A DNA stretch of 64,000 nucleotides from Stakelama portus (GTDB lineage: Bacteria; Pseudomonadota; Alphaproteobacteria; Sphingomonadales; Sphingomonadaceae). This document shows positions 1-12,647 of the stretch, in pieces. The position numbers and the translations under genes are program-made. The stretch is from contig NZ_QFZL01000002.1 of assembly GCF_003171655.1 (NCBI RefSeq), forward strand, positions 496,001-560,000. Reading direction: 5' to 3'. Under the pieces are notes generated by a model that saw nothing but the letters and a program-made list of their open reading frames with translations, was not told the DNA's origin and did not search any database. Position 1 is the stretch's first letter. Each line of letters begins with the position of its first letter.

Positions 1-1165
1 TGTCGTTGGTGGCGTTCGCGAAGACAGTCGGTTCGATGAAGAAGCCGCAGCCCAGCCCTGCGGGACGGCCGCCGCCGGTTACCAGCCGTGCGCCCTCACG
101 CTCGCCCTGGGCGATAAAGCCACTGACCTTTTCATGGTGGCGGCGCATCGCGAGCGGTCCCATCATCGTCCCCGCATCCTGGGGATCGCCGACCACTGTG
201 GCTTTCATCGCCGCGGCAAGGCTTTCGACATAGGCGTCGTGCCGGGCGCGCGGGACGAGAACGCGGCTGAAATTGATGCACACCTGACCGCAGAGCAAGG
301 TGATCAGCGGCGCGATCGCCGGGCCGAGCGCCGAAGGATCGAAATCGTCGAGCACGATCGCGGCGGATTTGCCGCCCAGTTCCATCGTATAGCGCGCCAT
401 CCGCGACGCGCAGATCGATGCGATCTGCATGCCGGCCGCCGAGGATCCGGTGAACGCGACCTTGTCGATGCCGGGGTGGCGCACCAGCAGTTCCGACACT
501 TCGCGATCGGCAGGGATCAGGTTGATGACGCCTTCGGGGAAACCCGCTGCCTCTGCCGCCTCGGCGATCAGGAACGCTTCGAGCGGCGTTTCCGGCGAGG
601 GTTTCATCACGATCGTGCACCCGGCGGCCAGGGCCGGAGCGAGCTTGATCAGCATCGAAGCAAGCGGCCCGTTCCACGGCGCGATCGCCGCGACCACGCC
701 CACCGGCTCGCGCACCACCACTGCGACTTCGGACATGAAGCCATGCGACGGGCGGACGTCTTCCCAGCGATAGGTTTCGGCGAGGCCCGCATAATAATCG
801 AGCAGCCCGCAAGTGCCGCGAGTCGATCCGCCGGCCATTGAGACCGGCACACCGACCTGTGCAATCCAGGCGGCGTCGAGTGCCTCCTCACGCTCGATCA
901 GCGCGGCGGCTAGCTTGCGCATATATTGCGCGCGTTCGGCAGGGCTGAGGCGCGGCCAGGGACCCGAATCGAACGCCTCGCGTGCAGCGGTAACGGCAAG
1001 CTCGACATCTTCCGGCCCCGCCTCGACCACCGAGGCGAAAACCTGTTCGGTCGAAGGATTGATCAGCTCGATGCGTTTTCCGCTCGTGCTTGGCCGCCAG
1101 CGCCCGCCGATGAACAGCGCATTGGGATGCGCAACCAGCGCCTTGTCAGCCGTCAATGTGCTCAT
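1..1165 (-). CDS. Aldehyde dehydrogenase, 3' end cut by window edge
   Basis: NAD(P)-dependent oxidation of an aldehyde to its acid. The frame is open from the ATG at 1165 to the window edge, giving 388 codons; the family usually has 480-500, so about the last fifth lies outside. Visible landmarks are the PWNGP motif near residue 163, the general base Glu262 in MELGGKS and the nucleophile Cys296 in GQVCINF. It reads away from a GMC-oxidoreductase remnant (1193-1375) and the operator at 1450, so the remnant may once have been the alcohol-oxidising gene ahead of it. Family assignment is firm; the substrate is unknown. Confidence 0.93.
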   Translation of the reverse strand, partial: MSTLTADKALVAHPNALFIGGRWRPSTSGKRIELINPSTEQVFASVVEAGPEDVELAVTAAREAFDSGPWPRLSPAERAQYMRKLAAALIEREEALDAAWIAQVGVPVSMAGGSTRGTCGLLDYYAGLAETYRWEDVRPSHGFMSEVAVVVREPVGVVAAIAPWNGPLASMLIKLAPALAAGCTIVMKPSPETPLEAFLIAEAAEAAGFPEGVINLIPADREVSELLVRHPGIDKVAFTGSSAAGMQIASICASRMARYTMELGGKSAAIVLDDFDPSALGPAIAPLITLLCGQVCINFSRVLVPRARHDAYVESLAAAMKATVVGDPQDAGTMMGPLAMRRHHEKVSGFIAQGEREGARLVTGGGRPAGLGCGFFIEPTVFANATND

Positions 1166-1192
1166 TTGGTTTCTCCGGATTGGGTATCATTG

Positions 1193-1375
1193 TCATTGGG
1201 TATCATTACGGCGGGGATCATTATGGGTGCCGCCTCTAGCTTGTTCAGGAACCGGTCGAACATGCTGCCGCCGACCGTGAGTCGGGTGCGCGGTCAATCG
1301 CGCAGCCGGAACGCACCCCGCGCCGCCGCCAACGATCGCATAGTCAGCCTGTGTGACGCCGCTCGCTTCGCTCAT
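1193..1375 (-). pseudogene. Remnant of a GMC-type FAD oxidoreductase N-terminus
   Basis: The first 26 or so codons encode DYAIVGGGAGCVPAARLTA, which closely resembles the FAD-binding start of GMC (choline/alcohol dehydrogenase) oxidoreductases, normally VGGGSAGCVLAARL. One residue of the glycine loop is missing and the reading then drifts out of frame. Another frame immediately downstream carries LTVGGSMFDRF and soon runs into the aldehyde dehydrogenase leader. At least 450 codons of a normal GMC enzyme are absent. I read it as a decayed gene start left after a deletion. A chance match is possible because the conserved stretch is short. Confidence 0.5.
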
Positions 1376-1449
1376 TTCCGGACCTCATCACCTGCCAAAT
1401 TGTTTGCCGGGCTGCGCAACCGGTCGTTTGACAGCCATGCTATGCAACA

Positions 1450-1465
1450 TTAATCGCTTGATTGA
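1450..1465. promoter_or_regulatory. Operator-like palindrome, site A
   Basis: TTAATCGCTTGATTGA, with half-sites TTAAT and ATTGA 6 bp apart. It lies 13 bp before the ferredoxin ATG (1479) and upstream of the divergent GMC remnant and aldehyde dehydrogenase. It is one of the recurring island palindromes; the binding protein is not shown. Confidence 0.6.
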
Positions 1466-1478
1466 AAGTGAGAGAGCG

Positions 1479-1799
1479 ATGCTGAAGATAATCTATGTCG
1501 ATGTGGCCGGTGCAGAGCATGTGGCAGAGGTTTCGGAAGGCACGTCGGTGATGCGCGCCGCAAAGGATAACGGCATCGACGGCATCGACGCGGATTGCGG
1601 CGGGGTATGTGCCTGCGCGACCTGCCACGTCTATGTCGACGACGCCTGGTATCCGAAAGTGGGTGCGCCGAGTGCCGATGAAGAAGACATGCTCGATTGC
1701 GTCAACGACCGGGGCGAGACCAGTCGCCTGTCGTGCCAGATCGAAATGCGCCCGGAACTCGATGGCCTGATCGTGCGCCTGCCCGAAAGCCAGAGGTAG
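1479..1799 (+). CDS. [2Fe-2S] ferredoxin, adrenodoxin/putidaredoxin type
   Basis: A 106-aa electron carrier. Cluster ligands are Cys40, Cys46, Cys49 and Cys86 (C-x5-C-x2-C, then a distant Cys), the spacing of vertebrate-type ferredoxins that feed class I P450s and some Rieske oxygenases; Cys44 and Cys74 are extra. The ATG at 1479 gives the normal family start (MLKIIYVDV); a longer frame upstream would read through the operator at 1450. Likely partners by inference are the ferredoxin reductase at 3302-4522 and one of the oxygenases further along the island. A second ferredoxin (32420-32743) sits directly behind the P450, so this copy may serve the Rieske enzymes. Confidence 0.93.
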   Translation: MLKIIYVDVAGAEHVAEVSEGTSVMRAAKDNGIDGIDADCGGVCACATCHVYVDDAWYPKVGAPSADEEDMLDCVNDRGETSRLSCQIEMRPELDGLIVRLPESQR

Positions 1800-1953
1800 C
1801 GGCATGGCCGTGCCCGGCTCGCTCCGCAGGGGCGAATGCGCGGCGGTGTTACCATGGGCGTGAACTTGGGTTCGCAGCGATAATGCGGCGAGCGTCGGGC
1901 GCCCCGGCGGCGGCGTCTTCGCCGCGACGATTTACCGGAAGAAGCGGCCTTTT

Positions 1954-3177
1954 GTGAAACCCGATGTCGCCACCGCGCTGGATTGGATCGAAGCGGCATG
2001 CGTTCCGGCACCGCTCGAAACAATCGCGCTGCGCGCTGCGGCGGGACGCATTACCGGCGCGCCGGTCCATGCGGTCCGCCCCTTTCCCCGCTTCGCCATG
2101 GCCGCGATGGACGGCTATGCCCTATCCAGTGCGGACACGGTCGGGGCGAGCGCCCTGACGCCGGTTCGCCTGCCGATCGGGCCGGAGGTCCTGACAGGAA
2201 AATCCGGTCCGCCGACAAAGGCGCGAATGGCGTATCCCATCAATACCGGCGCGGCTCTTCCCGACTGCACGGACAGCGTTGTGGCGCGCGAACGCGCGAA
2301 ACCTGTCCCGACACCCGCCGGCGACATATTGTCGATCGAAGCGCCGATTGCCAGCGGCCTGAATCGTCGCGAAGCGGGAGAGGATGCCGCAGCCGGCGAG
2401 ATCGTCCTTGCCGCGGGCAGGCGCGTCACCCCGGATGCGATGGCGGCACTGACCGCCTATGGAGTCACGTGCCTCCAGGTGCGCCGGGTTCCGCGCCTCG
2501 GATTGTTTTCGACCGGCGACGAGATCGCGCGCGAGGCGGCAGCACCGGGCGAGCATCAACATGCGGACTCCAACCGCCCGATGATCGAGGCCGCCGCGGA
2601 ATATGCCGGCATTCCGGTGACGTTTCTGGGGCACATCTCCGAACAGCCCGCGCATTTCGAGACAATGCTGGCCGGTGCGATCGCATCGAGCGATGCCGAC
2701 ATATTGCTATCGACCGGTGCCGTTTCGGCGGGAACCCGCGACCTGATCCGCCCCGCGCTCAAGGCGCTTGGTGCCGAGATCCTCCTGCACGGTATCGCGA
2801 TGCGTCCGGGCAAGCCGCTGCTGGTCGCGAAGCTTCCCGATGGCCGACTCTATTTCGGATTGCCCGGAAATCCGGTGGCCGCATTATTGGGTTTTCGCTT
2901 TTTCGTTTTCGCCGCGCTGCGGCGCATGTTTGGGCTGAAACGGGAGGCCGGGATCAGCGCGCGCTTCGAGGCGACGCCACGCGCAGGAACGACTCTCTTC
3001 GCCCGGGGGAGGCTCGAAAACAGCCTGGAGGGCGCGAGATTCTGTGCCGAGGCGGACCAGCGATCGCATGTGATGCGTTCGGTGCTTGCCTCCGACAGCT
3101 GGGCCCGGATCGATGATGACGCATGCGCCAGCGGGGTGTGTCGCGTCTATCCGAAATTTCCCAGCCTACTCGCCTGA
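1954..3177 (+). CDS. moeA: Molybdopterin molybdenumtransferase MoeA
   Basis: Inserts molybdate into adenylated molybdopterin, the last step of Mo-cofactor synthesis in the cytoplasm. The 407-aa length is normal. Family signatures are MDGYAL at residues 52-57, STGAVSAGTRDL near 250, PGKPL near 285 and GLPGNPVAALL near 301. The start appears to be GTG at 1954. It follows the ferredoxin by 154 bp and is convergent with the ferredoxin reductase. Its place in a catabolic island makes sense because a molybdopterin oxidoreductase (35400-37556) is part of the same island; it may be a dedicated extra copy beside a housekeeping moeA elsewhere, which cannot be seen here. Confidence 0.93.
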   Translation: MKPDVATALDWIEAACVPAPLETIALRAAAGRITGAPVHAVRPFPRFAMAAMDGYALSSADTVGASALTPVRLPIGPEVLTGKSGPPTKARMAYPINTGAALPDCTDSVVARERAKPVPTPAGDILSIEAPIASGLNRREAGEDAAAGEIVLAAGRRVTPDAMAALTAYGVTCLQVRRVPRLGLFSTGDEIAREAAAPGEHQHADSNRPMIEAAAEYAGIPVTFLGHISEQPAHFETMLAGAIASSDADILLSTGAVSAGTRDLIRPALKALGAEILLHGIAMRPGKPLLVAKLPDGRLYFGLPGNPVAALLGFRFFVFAALRRMFGLKREAGISARFEATPRAGTTLFARGRLENSLEGARFCAEADQRSHVMRSVLASDSWARIDDDACASGVCRVYPKFPSLLA

Positions 3178-3301
3178 CGCATCCGGCTTGACGCGCGCTC
3201 CGACAGCGCGTGCAGCGCCTGGGCGGCGACCAGATACGCCGGCGGCCCAGCATCTCCACCGGCAGTGCCGCCATCGGGACGGCGGCGCGCCGGGGCCGTG
3301 G

Positions 3302-4522
3302 TCAGGCGACGAGTTGCTTCAACGGCGTCGCCGCATCGGACAGCAGCGCGGGATCGATGCGCGCCCGGTCGACAACCAGCTTCCTGCCCTGGACATAGTC
3401 CTTGACCGCGTTGACGCAGTCCAGTGCGATCACCTGGCCGTCCTTCAGATAGATCACCGAAAAGCTGCGCGTCGCCGGGTCGCCGCGCACGACGGTCGCA
3501 TCATGGCCGGTTGAAAGTCCCACCGTCTGAAGCTTGAGGTCATATTGGTTCGACCAGAACCACGGCACCGCGTCATAGGGGGACGGGTTCCCGGTGATCG
3601 CGCGGGCCACGACGGTTGCCTGATCATTGGCGTTCTGAACCGACTCCAGACGAATGGGCATATCTTCGGCGTAGCGATTGGCATGCAGCGCACAATCGCC
3701 CACCGCAAAGATATCGGGCAGCGAAGTGCGGCATTCGGCATCCACGGCGACGCCGTTGCCGCCTTCGGCACCAGCGTCCAGCAGCGGCGCTACCGCCGGA
3801 ACGATTCCGATCCCGACGACCACCAGTTGCGCCGGAAGGATGCTGCCGTCGCGCATGCGTACGCCCGCCACCTGCCCCTCACCGACGATACAGTCGACTG
3901 CCGCGTTCAACCGTATGTCGACGCCATGGGCGCGATGCTCGGCTTCATAGAAGCGCGACAGCGTTTCGCCCGCGACGCGTGCCAGAACACGGTCCAGCGC
4001 TTCGAGCAGCACCACCTGCTTGCCGAACTTGGCGAGAACGGCGGCTGCCTCCAGCCCGATATAACCGCCGCCGATCACCACCGCCTGCTGCACATCGGGC
4101 AATTCGGCCATCATCCGATCGGCGTCCGCACGAGTGCGCACCATATGCACCCCGGCAAGATCGTTGCCGGCGCATGCCAGGGTGCGCGGATGGCCGCCGG
4201 TGGCCCAGATCAGCTTGCCATAGCCAATTGTTTCGCCGTCCTCGGTCACGACATGGTGATGATCGGGATCGACGCGCACAACCTTCCGGCCCAGCAACAT
4301 CGATATCTCGCGGTCGTCCCAGAATTGCGCAGGACGAATCAGGATGCGGTCGAAGCTCTTGTCGCCCGCAAGATATTCCTTGGAGAGCGGCGGGCGTTCG
4401 TACGGAAGATCGGGCTCTTCACCGATCATCGCGATCGATCCTTCGAACTTGTTCTGCCGCAAGGCGATTGCAGCCTGAGCGCCGCCATGCCCCGCCCCGA
4501 CAATCACCACATCATAATGCAT
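3302..4522 (-). CDS. NAD(P)H:ferredoxin reductase, putidaredoxin reductase-like
   Basis: FAD protein passing electrons from NAD(P)H to a [2Fe-2S] ferredoxin. From the ATG at 4522 (GGGGAGGCGCAG upstream is a good ribosome site) it has 406 residues. It shows an FAD dinucleotide loop GAGHGG at 9-14, the NAD loop GGGYIG at 151-156, and IFAVGDCA, the second FAD motif, near 275. The arrangement and YERPPLSK near residue 41 are typical of putidaredoxin/rubredoxin reductases. It is the only such reductase in the window and so probably supports the P450 and the Rieske oxygenases. It is divergent from the DUF2889 gene, with operator B between them. Confidence 0.93.
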   Translation of the reverse strand: MHYDVVIVGAGHGGAQAAIALRQNKFEGSIAMIGEEPDLPYERPPLSKEYLAGDKSFDRILIRPAQFWDDREISMLLGRKVVRVDPDHHHVVTEDGETIGYGKLIWATGGHPRTLACAGNDLAGVHMVRTRADADRMMAELPDVQQAVVIGGGYIGLEAAAVLAKFGKQVVLLEALDRVLARVAGETLSRFYEAEHRAHGVDIRLNAAVDCIVGEGQVAGVRMRDGSILPAQLVVVGIGIVPAVAPLLDAGAEGGNGVAVDAECRTSLPDIFAVGDCALHANRYAEDMPIRLESVQNANDQATVVARAITGNPSPYDAVPWFWSNQYDLKLQTVGLSTGHDATVVRGDPATRSFSVIYLKDGQVIALDCVNAVKDYVQGRKLVVDRARIDPALLSDAATPLKQLVA

Positions 4523-4585
4523 CTGCGCCTCCCCGCATCTGATATTCCGTCTCACCCCAGCAACTAGGAGCTTTCCATGCCAATG

Positions 4586-4601
4586 TTAATCGCGTAATTA
4601 G
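4586..4601. promoter_or_regulatory. Operator-like palindrome, site B
   Basis: TTAATCGCGTAATTAG: half-sites TTAAT and ATTAG 6 bp apart, in the 84-bp divergent gap between the ferredoxin reductase and the DUF2889 gene. It ends 5 bp before the ATG at 4606. Confidence 0.6.
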
Positions 4602-4605
4602 AATT

Positions 4606-5615
4606 ATGGATTTTTCGAAGGACGGTGCATCGGGGTCAAGGCACGAATCCGGCGTCATGGTGACCGAGACACCGGCTCGCCGCCCCCATTCGGTGCGGCG
4701 AACGACTTCGATCGAAATGGAATTTCCGCAAGGACGCGACGGCCCGGTCGCATTGTACGGCTCGGCCCGCGACGCCGTGACGGAAGCAGGTGGCGGAGCC
4801 CCGCTGACGCGGCGGTTCGATGAACTGAAGGCGCTCGTCACCCCCGGCAAGATCATCGAAGCGCTCGACACCTCGCCCCGGCTTCCCGGAATCGAAACGC
4901 TGATCGGCGACAGCGCGATTGTCGGCCTGCGCGGCCGGTTGCGCCCCTTTCTCGACGATCCGCAGCTTGCAGGGCGTCCGCTGGCAGTCCTGCTCGACGA
5001 TCTGGTCGGGAGCAGCATCATCGCCACCTGGGTCTGGACCAAATGGATCGAGGATCGTTCCGAGCTGATCGCATGGGTCGGCGACAGCAAATCGATGGAA
5101 AATGCCTGTGTGGGATATCGGAAGGGCGCGAGCGGCCTGGCCAGCCACGATTATTTCGACAAGATCGACTATGTCCCTGCGCTGGGCCGGGACGATGATC
5201 CCGATGCCTTTCACCCGCTGAAACCCGATCGCGAAAAAACGATGCGGCGGGTCAGGCGAGTCGATGTGTGGATCGAACATGGCAGGATCGCGATCGACGC
5301 CATGTTTCAGGACAGCGGCATCGTCCCCGGAATGCGCCGCTCCGCCGTCCACGAATACCGCGTCTGCGCCAGCGCCGATCGCGCCAGCGGCGCATTGCTT
5401 GCGATCGAGGCATTCCGGGTGTGTTGCCGCACCCCGAATGCCTGGGAGCTCCGGAAAGCGTGCAGGCGCTGATCGGCCTTCCTTTGGCCGACCTGCGGCG
5501 CGAGACGCTGCTGCGTCTGCGCGGGACGGCCGGATGCACGCATCTCAACGATGCCGCCCGCGCCTTGTCCGAGGCACAGGCGCTGGTCGACCTGCTGCCG
5601 GCAACAATCGACTGA
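4606..5615 (+). pseudogene. DUF2889 protein, interrupted by a frameshift near 5405-5435
   Basis: The first frame (4606-5472) carries the start of a DUF2889 protein: RRTTSIEMEF, ARDAVTEAG and the basic RRVRRVDVWIEHG stretch. After LLAIEAF it turns into unrelated sequence and stops. The family's C-terminus continues in another frame from about 5425 to 5615: LPHPECLGAPESVQALIG, then GTAGCTHLNDAARAL, the hallmark CTHLND motif. One indel around 5405-5435 restores a single protein of about 335 residues. It may be a true pseudogene or a sequencing error. DUF2889 function is unknown; such genes often sit in catabolic regions. Operator B is 5 bp upstream of the chosen ATG, so the alternative ATG at 4657 is possible. 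Confidence 0.75.
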
Positions 5616-5632
5616 AGCGCGGACGGTCCGCG

Positions 5633-10195
<4,563 letters not shown>

Positions 10196-10262
10196 GGCGT
10201 CTCTCTCCGCTTCCCGTCTTGTCCTGCTCGCGGCCTAATCACGGCGCACGAGTCATGCAAGT

Positions 10263-10278
10263 TTAATCGATTGATTAG
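10263..10278. promoter_or_regulatory. Operator-like palindrome, site C
   Basis: TTAATCGATTGATTAG, half-sites TTAAT and ATTAG 6 bp apart. It overlaps the stop codon of the upstream acyl-CoA dehydrogenase and lies 67 bp before the start of the fusion gene, so it marks a separate promoter inside a run of same-strand genes. Confidence 0.6.
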
Positions 10279-11495
10279 CTAACCGCCTGGCCCTGACGCG
10301 GCAATGCATTGGCACGCGCCAGCAACCGCCAGATGATATTCTTCTGAACCTCGGTGGCGCCGCCGTAAATGGTCTGCGCGCGCTCGAACAGATAGGATGC
10401 GGTTTGCGGCACGGCGAAGCGCTTCGCCTCAGGCAGCGTCCGGTTCCAGCCCGACAGGGTGCGCTCCAGAAACGGCTGGCGATAGCGGTCGGCGAGTTCG
10501 AGCCACAATTCGGTAATCTGCTGCGCCGCTTCGGTACACGCGATCTTGAGGGCGGAAATCACCGCGGCATCGGGTTCGCCGGTCAGCGCGCGCAACACCG
10601 ATATCTCGATCACCGACGCTGCGATCTCGACCGATGCAAGGCGTTCGGCAAAGCCCGGCTCCTCGATCATCGTTTCGGCGAAATCGCCCGGCAGGTCCGA
10701 CGCCATCCGGCGTATCGCCTGCAGATCCGATTTTTTCCGACCGATATGCGCATAGGAAAGGCGTTCGGATGCAAGCAGCACATTGGCATAATGCCACCCC
10801 TGCCCTTCCTCGCCGATCCGATTGGCGATCGGGGTCCGCACCCGGTCGAACGTGACGCGGTTCAGCTCATGCGTGCCGTCGATGGAAATAATCGGCTCGA
10901 CGCGCACTCCGGGCGCATCCATCGGCACACAGACCAGCGAAATGCCCTGCTGCTTGCGCTCCCCGCGCGAAGTGCGGACCAGGCAGAAGATCCAGTCCGC
11001 CCAATGCGCGCCGCTGGTCCAGATCTTGGTCCCATCGAGAATATAATCGTCGCCGTCGCGCACCGCCGACATCCCGAGGCTGGCAAGGTCGGAACCCGAT
11101 TCGGGCTCCGAATAGCCCTGGGCCCACATCGCCCGCGATTCCAATATGTCGGGCAGCCAGCGTTGCCGTTGCTCGGGCGTGCCGAATGCACAGATGATCG
11201 GCCCGATATAGATCACTGCCATCGGAATGATGTTCGGCGCGCCCGCCCGTTCGAGTTCCTGTTCGAAAATATAGCGTTCGGTCGGAGTCCAGCCCGGGCC
11301 GCCGAATTGCTCGGGCCAGCCGATTGCGAACCAGCCGCGCGATTGCAACGCGCATTGCGCGCGCACCTGATCTTCACGCGTGAGCAGGCTGCCTTCCCGC
11401 ACTTTTGCCAGCACGTCCTGGGGGTATTCGGTCGCGAAGAACCCGCGAACCGTTTCGGCGAACGCCCGTTCGGCGGGCGTCAGGCGCAGTTCCAT
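10275..11495 (-). CDS. Acyl-CoA dehydrogenase, likely subunit of a two-gene enzyme (large-type)
   Basis: A 406-residue acyl-CoA dehydrogenase with AQGYSEPESGSDLASLG near 130-150 and IYGGATEVQKNI near the C-terminus. It starts 4 bp after the stop of a second, divergent acyl-CoA dehydrogenase gene (11500-12633), in the same operon as a CoA ligase and an aldehyde dehydrogenase. Adjacent unlike pairs of this kind form alpha2-beta2 enzymes in actinobacterial sterol side-chain degradation (the ChsE-type pairs), with one shared active site per dimer; that is known for those families and only inferred here. Such heteromers tend to act on bulky, ring-bearing acyl-CoAs. Confidence 0.92.
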   Translation of the reverse strand: MELRLTPAERAFAETVRGFFATEYPQDVLAKVREGSLLTREDQVRAQCALQSRGWFAIGWPEQFGGPGWTPTERYIFEQELERAGAPNIIPMAVIYIGPIICAFGTPEQRQRWLPDILESRAMWAQGYSEPESGSDLASLGMSAVRDGDDYILDGTKIWTSGAHWADWIFCLVRTSRGERKQQGISLVCVPMDAPGVRVEPIISIDGTHELNRVTFDRVRTPIANRIGEEGQGWHYANVLLASERLSYAHIGRKKSDLQAIRRMASDLPGDFAETMIEEPGFAERLASVEIAASVIEISVLRALTGEPDAAVISALKIACTEAAQQITELWLELADRYRQPFLERTLSGWNRTLPEAKRFAVPQTASYLFERAQTIYGGATEVQKNIIWRLLARANALPRQGQAVS

Positions 11496-11499
11496 CGGA

Positions 11500-12633
11500 T
11501 CAGGCCGCCGCCTTGCTCAGTTCGGCATAGCGAGCGAGATGATAATCGGTGCTGCCCAGTTCGCCTTCGATCACGGTAGCGCGCTTGAAATAATGGCCGA
11601 CCGGCAATTCGTCGGTCATGCCCATGCCGCCGTGCAGCTGAACCGCATTCTGCCCGATGAACCGCAGCGCCTGGCCCACCGACACTTTCGCCGCCGAAGC
11701 CGCCTTGGCCCGTTCCGTCGCATCGGCATCGAGGCTGAGCGTCGCCAGATACACTGCCGATGTCGCCAGTTCGAGCTTCATGAACATGTCCACCATGCGA
11801 TGCTGAAGCGCCTGAAAGCTCGAAATCGGCTGACCGAACTGGCGACGCTGCCTGGTATAGTCGATCGTGTCCTGAACCAGCCGCCGCATCACGCCGAGCG
11901 CTTCGGCGCCCAGTGCGGCAATCGCGACGTCACCGACCTTTTCGATCAGCGAAAGGCTCGTGCCTTCCGTCCCGACCAGCGCAGTGGCATCGACCTGCAC
12001 ATCATCGAAGCGAATGTCCGCCGCCCGCCGTCCATCGATCGTCGGATAGCCGCGCATCGCGACACCGCAAGCAGCCGGATCGACCAGAAACAGCGAAATA
12101 CCGTCCCGATCGCGTATGTCGCCGCCGGTTCGCGCACTGACCAGCAGATGCGTCGCCCATGGCGCGGCACCGACCACCGCCTTCATGCCCGACAGCCGCC
12201 AGCCCGATCCATCGCGTACGGCGCGCGTACCGACATGGTGATAGCGATACCGCCCCTCCGGTTCCGCCCAGGCAAAGGCGTAGCGCGCATCGCCCCGCAC
12301 GATCGCCTCGAGTTCCGCCTCGCGCCCCCCTGCTTGCAGCAGGCCTGCCGCCACGACGGCGGTTTCGAAATAGGGTTCGAGCACCAGACTGGCGCCCAGC
12401 TCCTCCATGATGATCATGGTTTCGACCGGACCACCGCCGATGCCGCCCACGCTTTCGGGAAGCGCCGCGCCGATGATGCCCAGTTCCTCGGCCAGGCCGC
12501 GCCAGAGATCGGCGCTCCAGCCCGGCTCGCTCCGACTGATCTTCACGCGCCGTTCGAACCCGTTGCGTTCGGCAAGATAGGATTGCAGGCTCGAACGCAG
12601 CTGCACCTGCTCGTCGGAAAAGGTGAAATCCAT
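11500..12633 (-). CDS. Acyl-CoA dehydrogenase, likely partner subunit
   Basis: A 377-residue acyl-CoA dehydrogenase-family protein, shorter and more divergent than its neighbour. The flavin-contact motif normally seen before residue 150 is weak (FAWAEPEGRY), whereas the C-terminal half is well kept: RRQFGQPISSFQALQHRMVD and QLHGGMGMTDELPVGHYFKR. This pattern, one well-kept and one degenerate partner, matches heteromeric dehydrogenases in which each subunit supplies part of the FAD and substrate site. It lies 14 bp after the CoA ligase and 4 bp before the next dehydrogenase. Whether it is active alone cannot be judged. Confidence 0.9.
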   Translation of the reverse strand: MDFTFSDEQVQLRSSLQSYLAERNGFERRVKISRSEPGWSADLWRGLAEELGIIGAALPESVGGIGGGPVETMIIMEELGASLVLEPYFETAVVAAGLLQAGGREAELEAIVRGDARYAFAWAEPEGRYRYHHVGTRAVRDGSGWRLSGMKAVVGAAPWATHLLVSARTGGDIRDRDGISLFLVDPAACGVAMRGYPTIDGRRAADIRFDDVQVDATALVGTEGTSLSLIEKVGDVAIAALGAEALGVMRRLVQDTIDYTRQRRQFGQPISSFQALQHRMVDMFMKLELATSAVYLATLSLDADATERAKAASAAKVSVGQALRFIGQNAVQLHGGMGMTDELPVGHYFKRATVIEGELGSTDYHLARYAELSKAAA

Positions 12634-12647
12634 TGTCGTCCCTTTGT

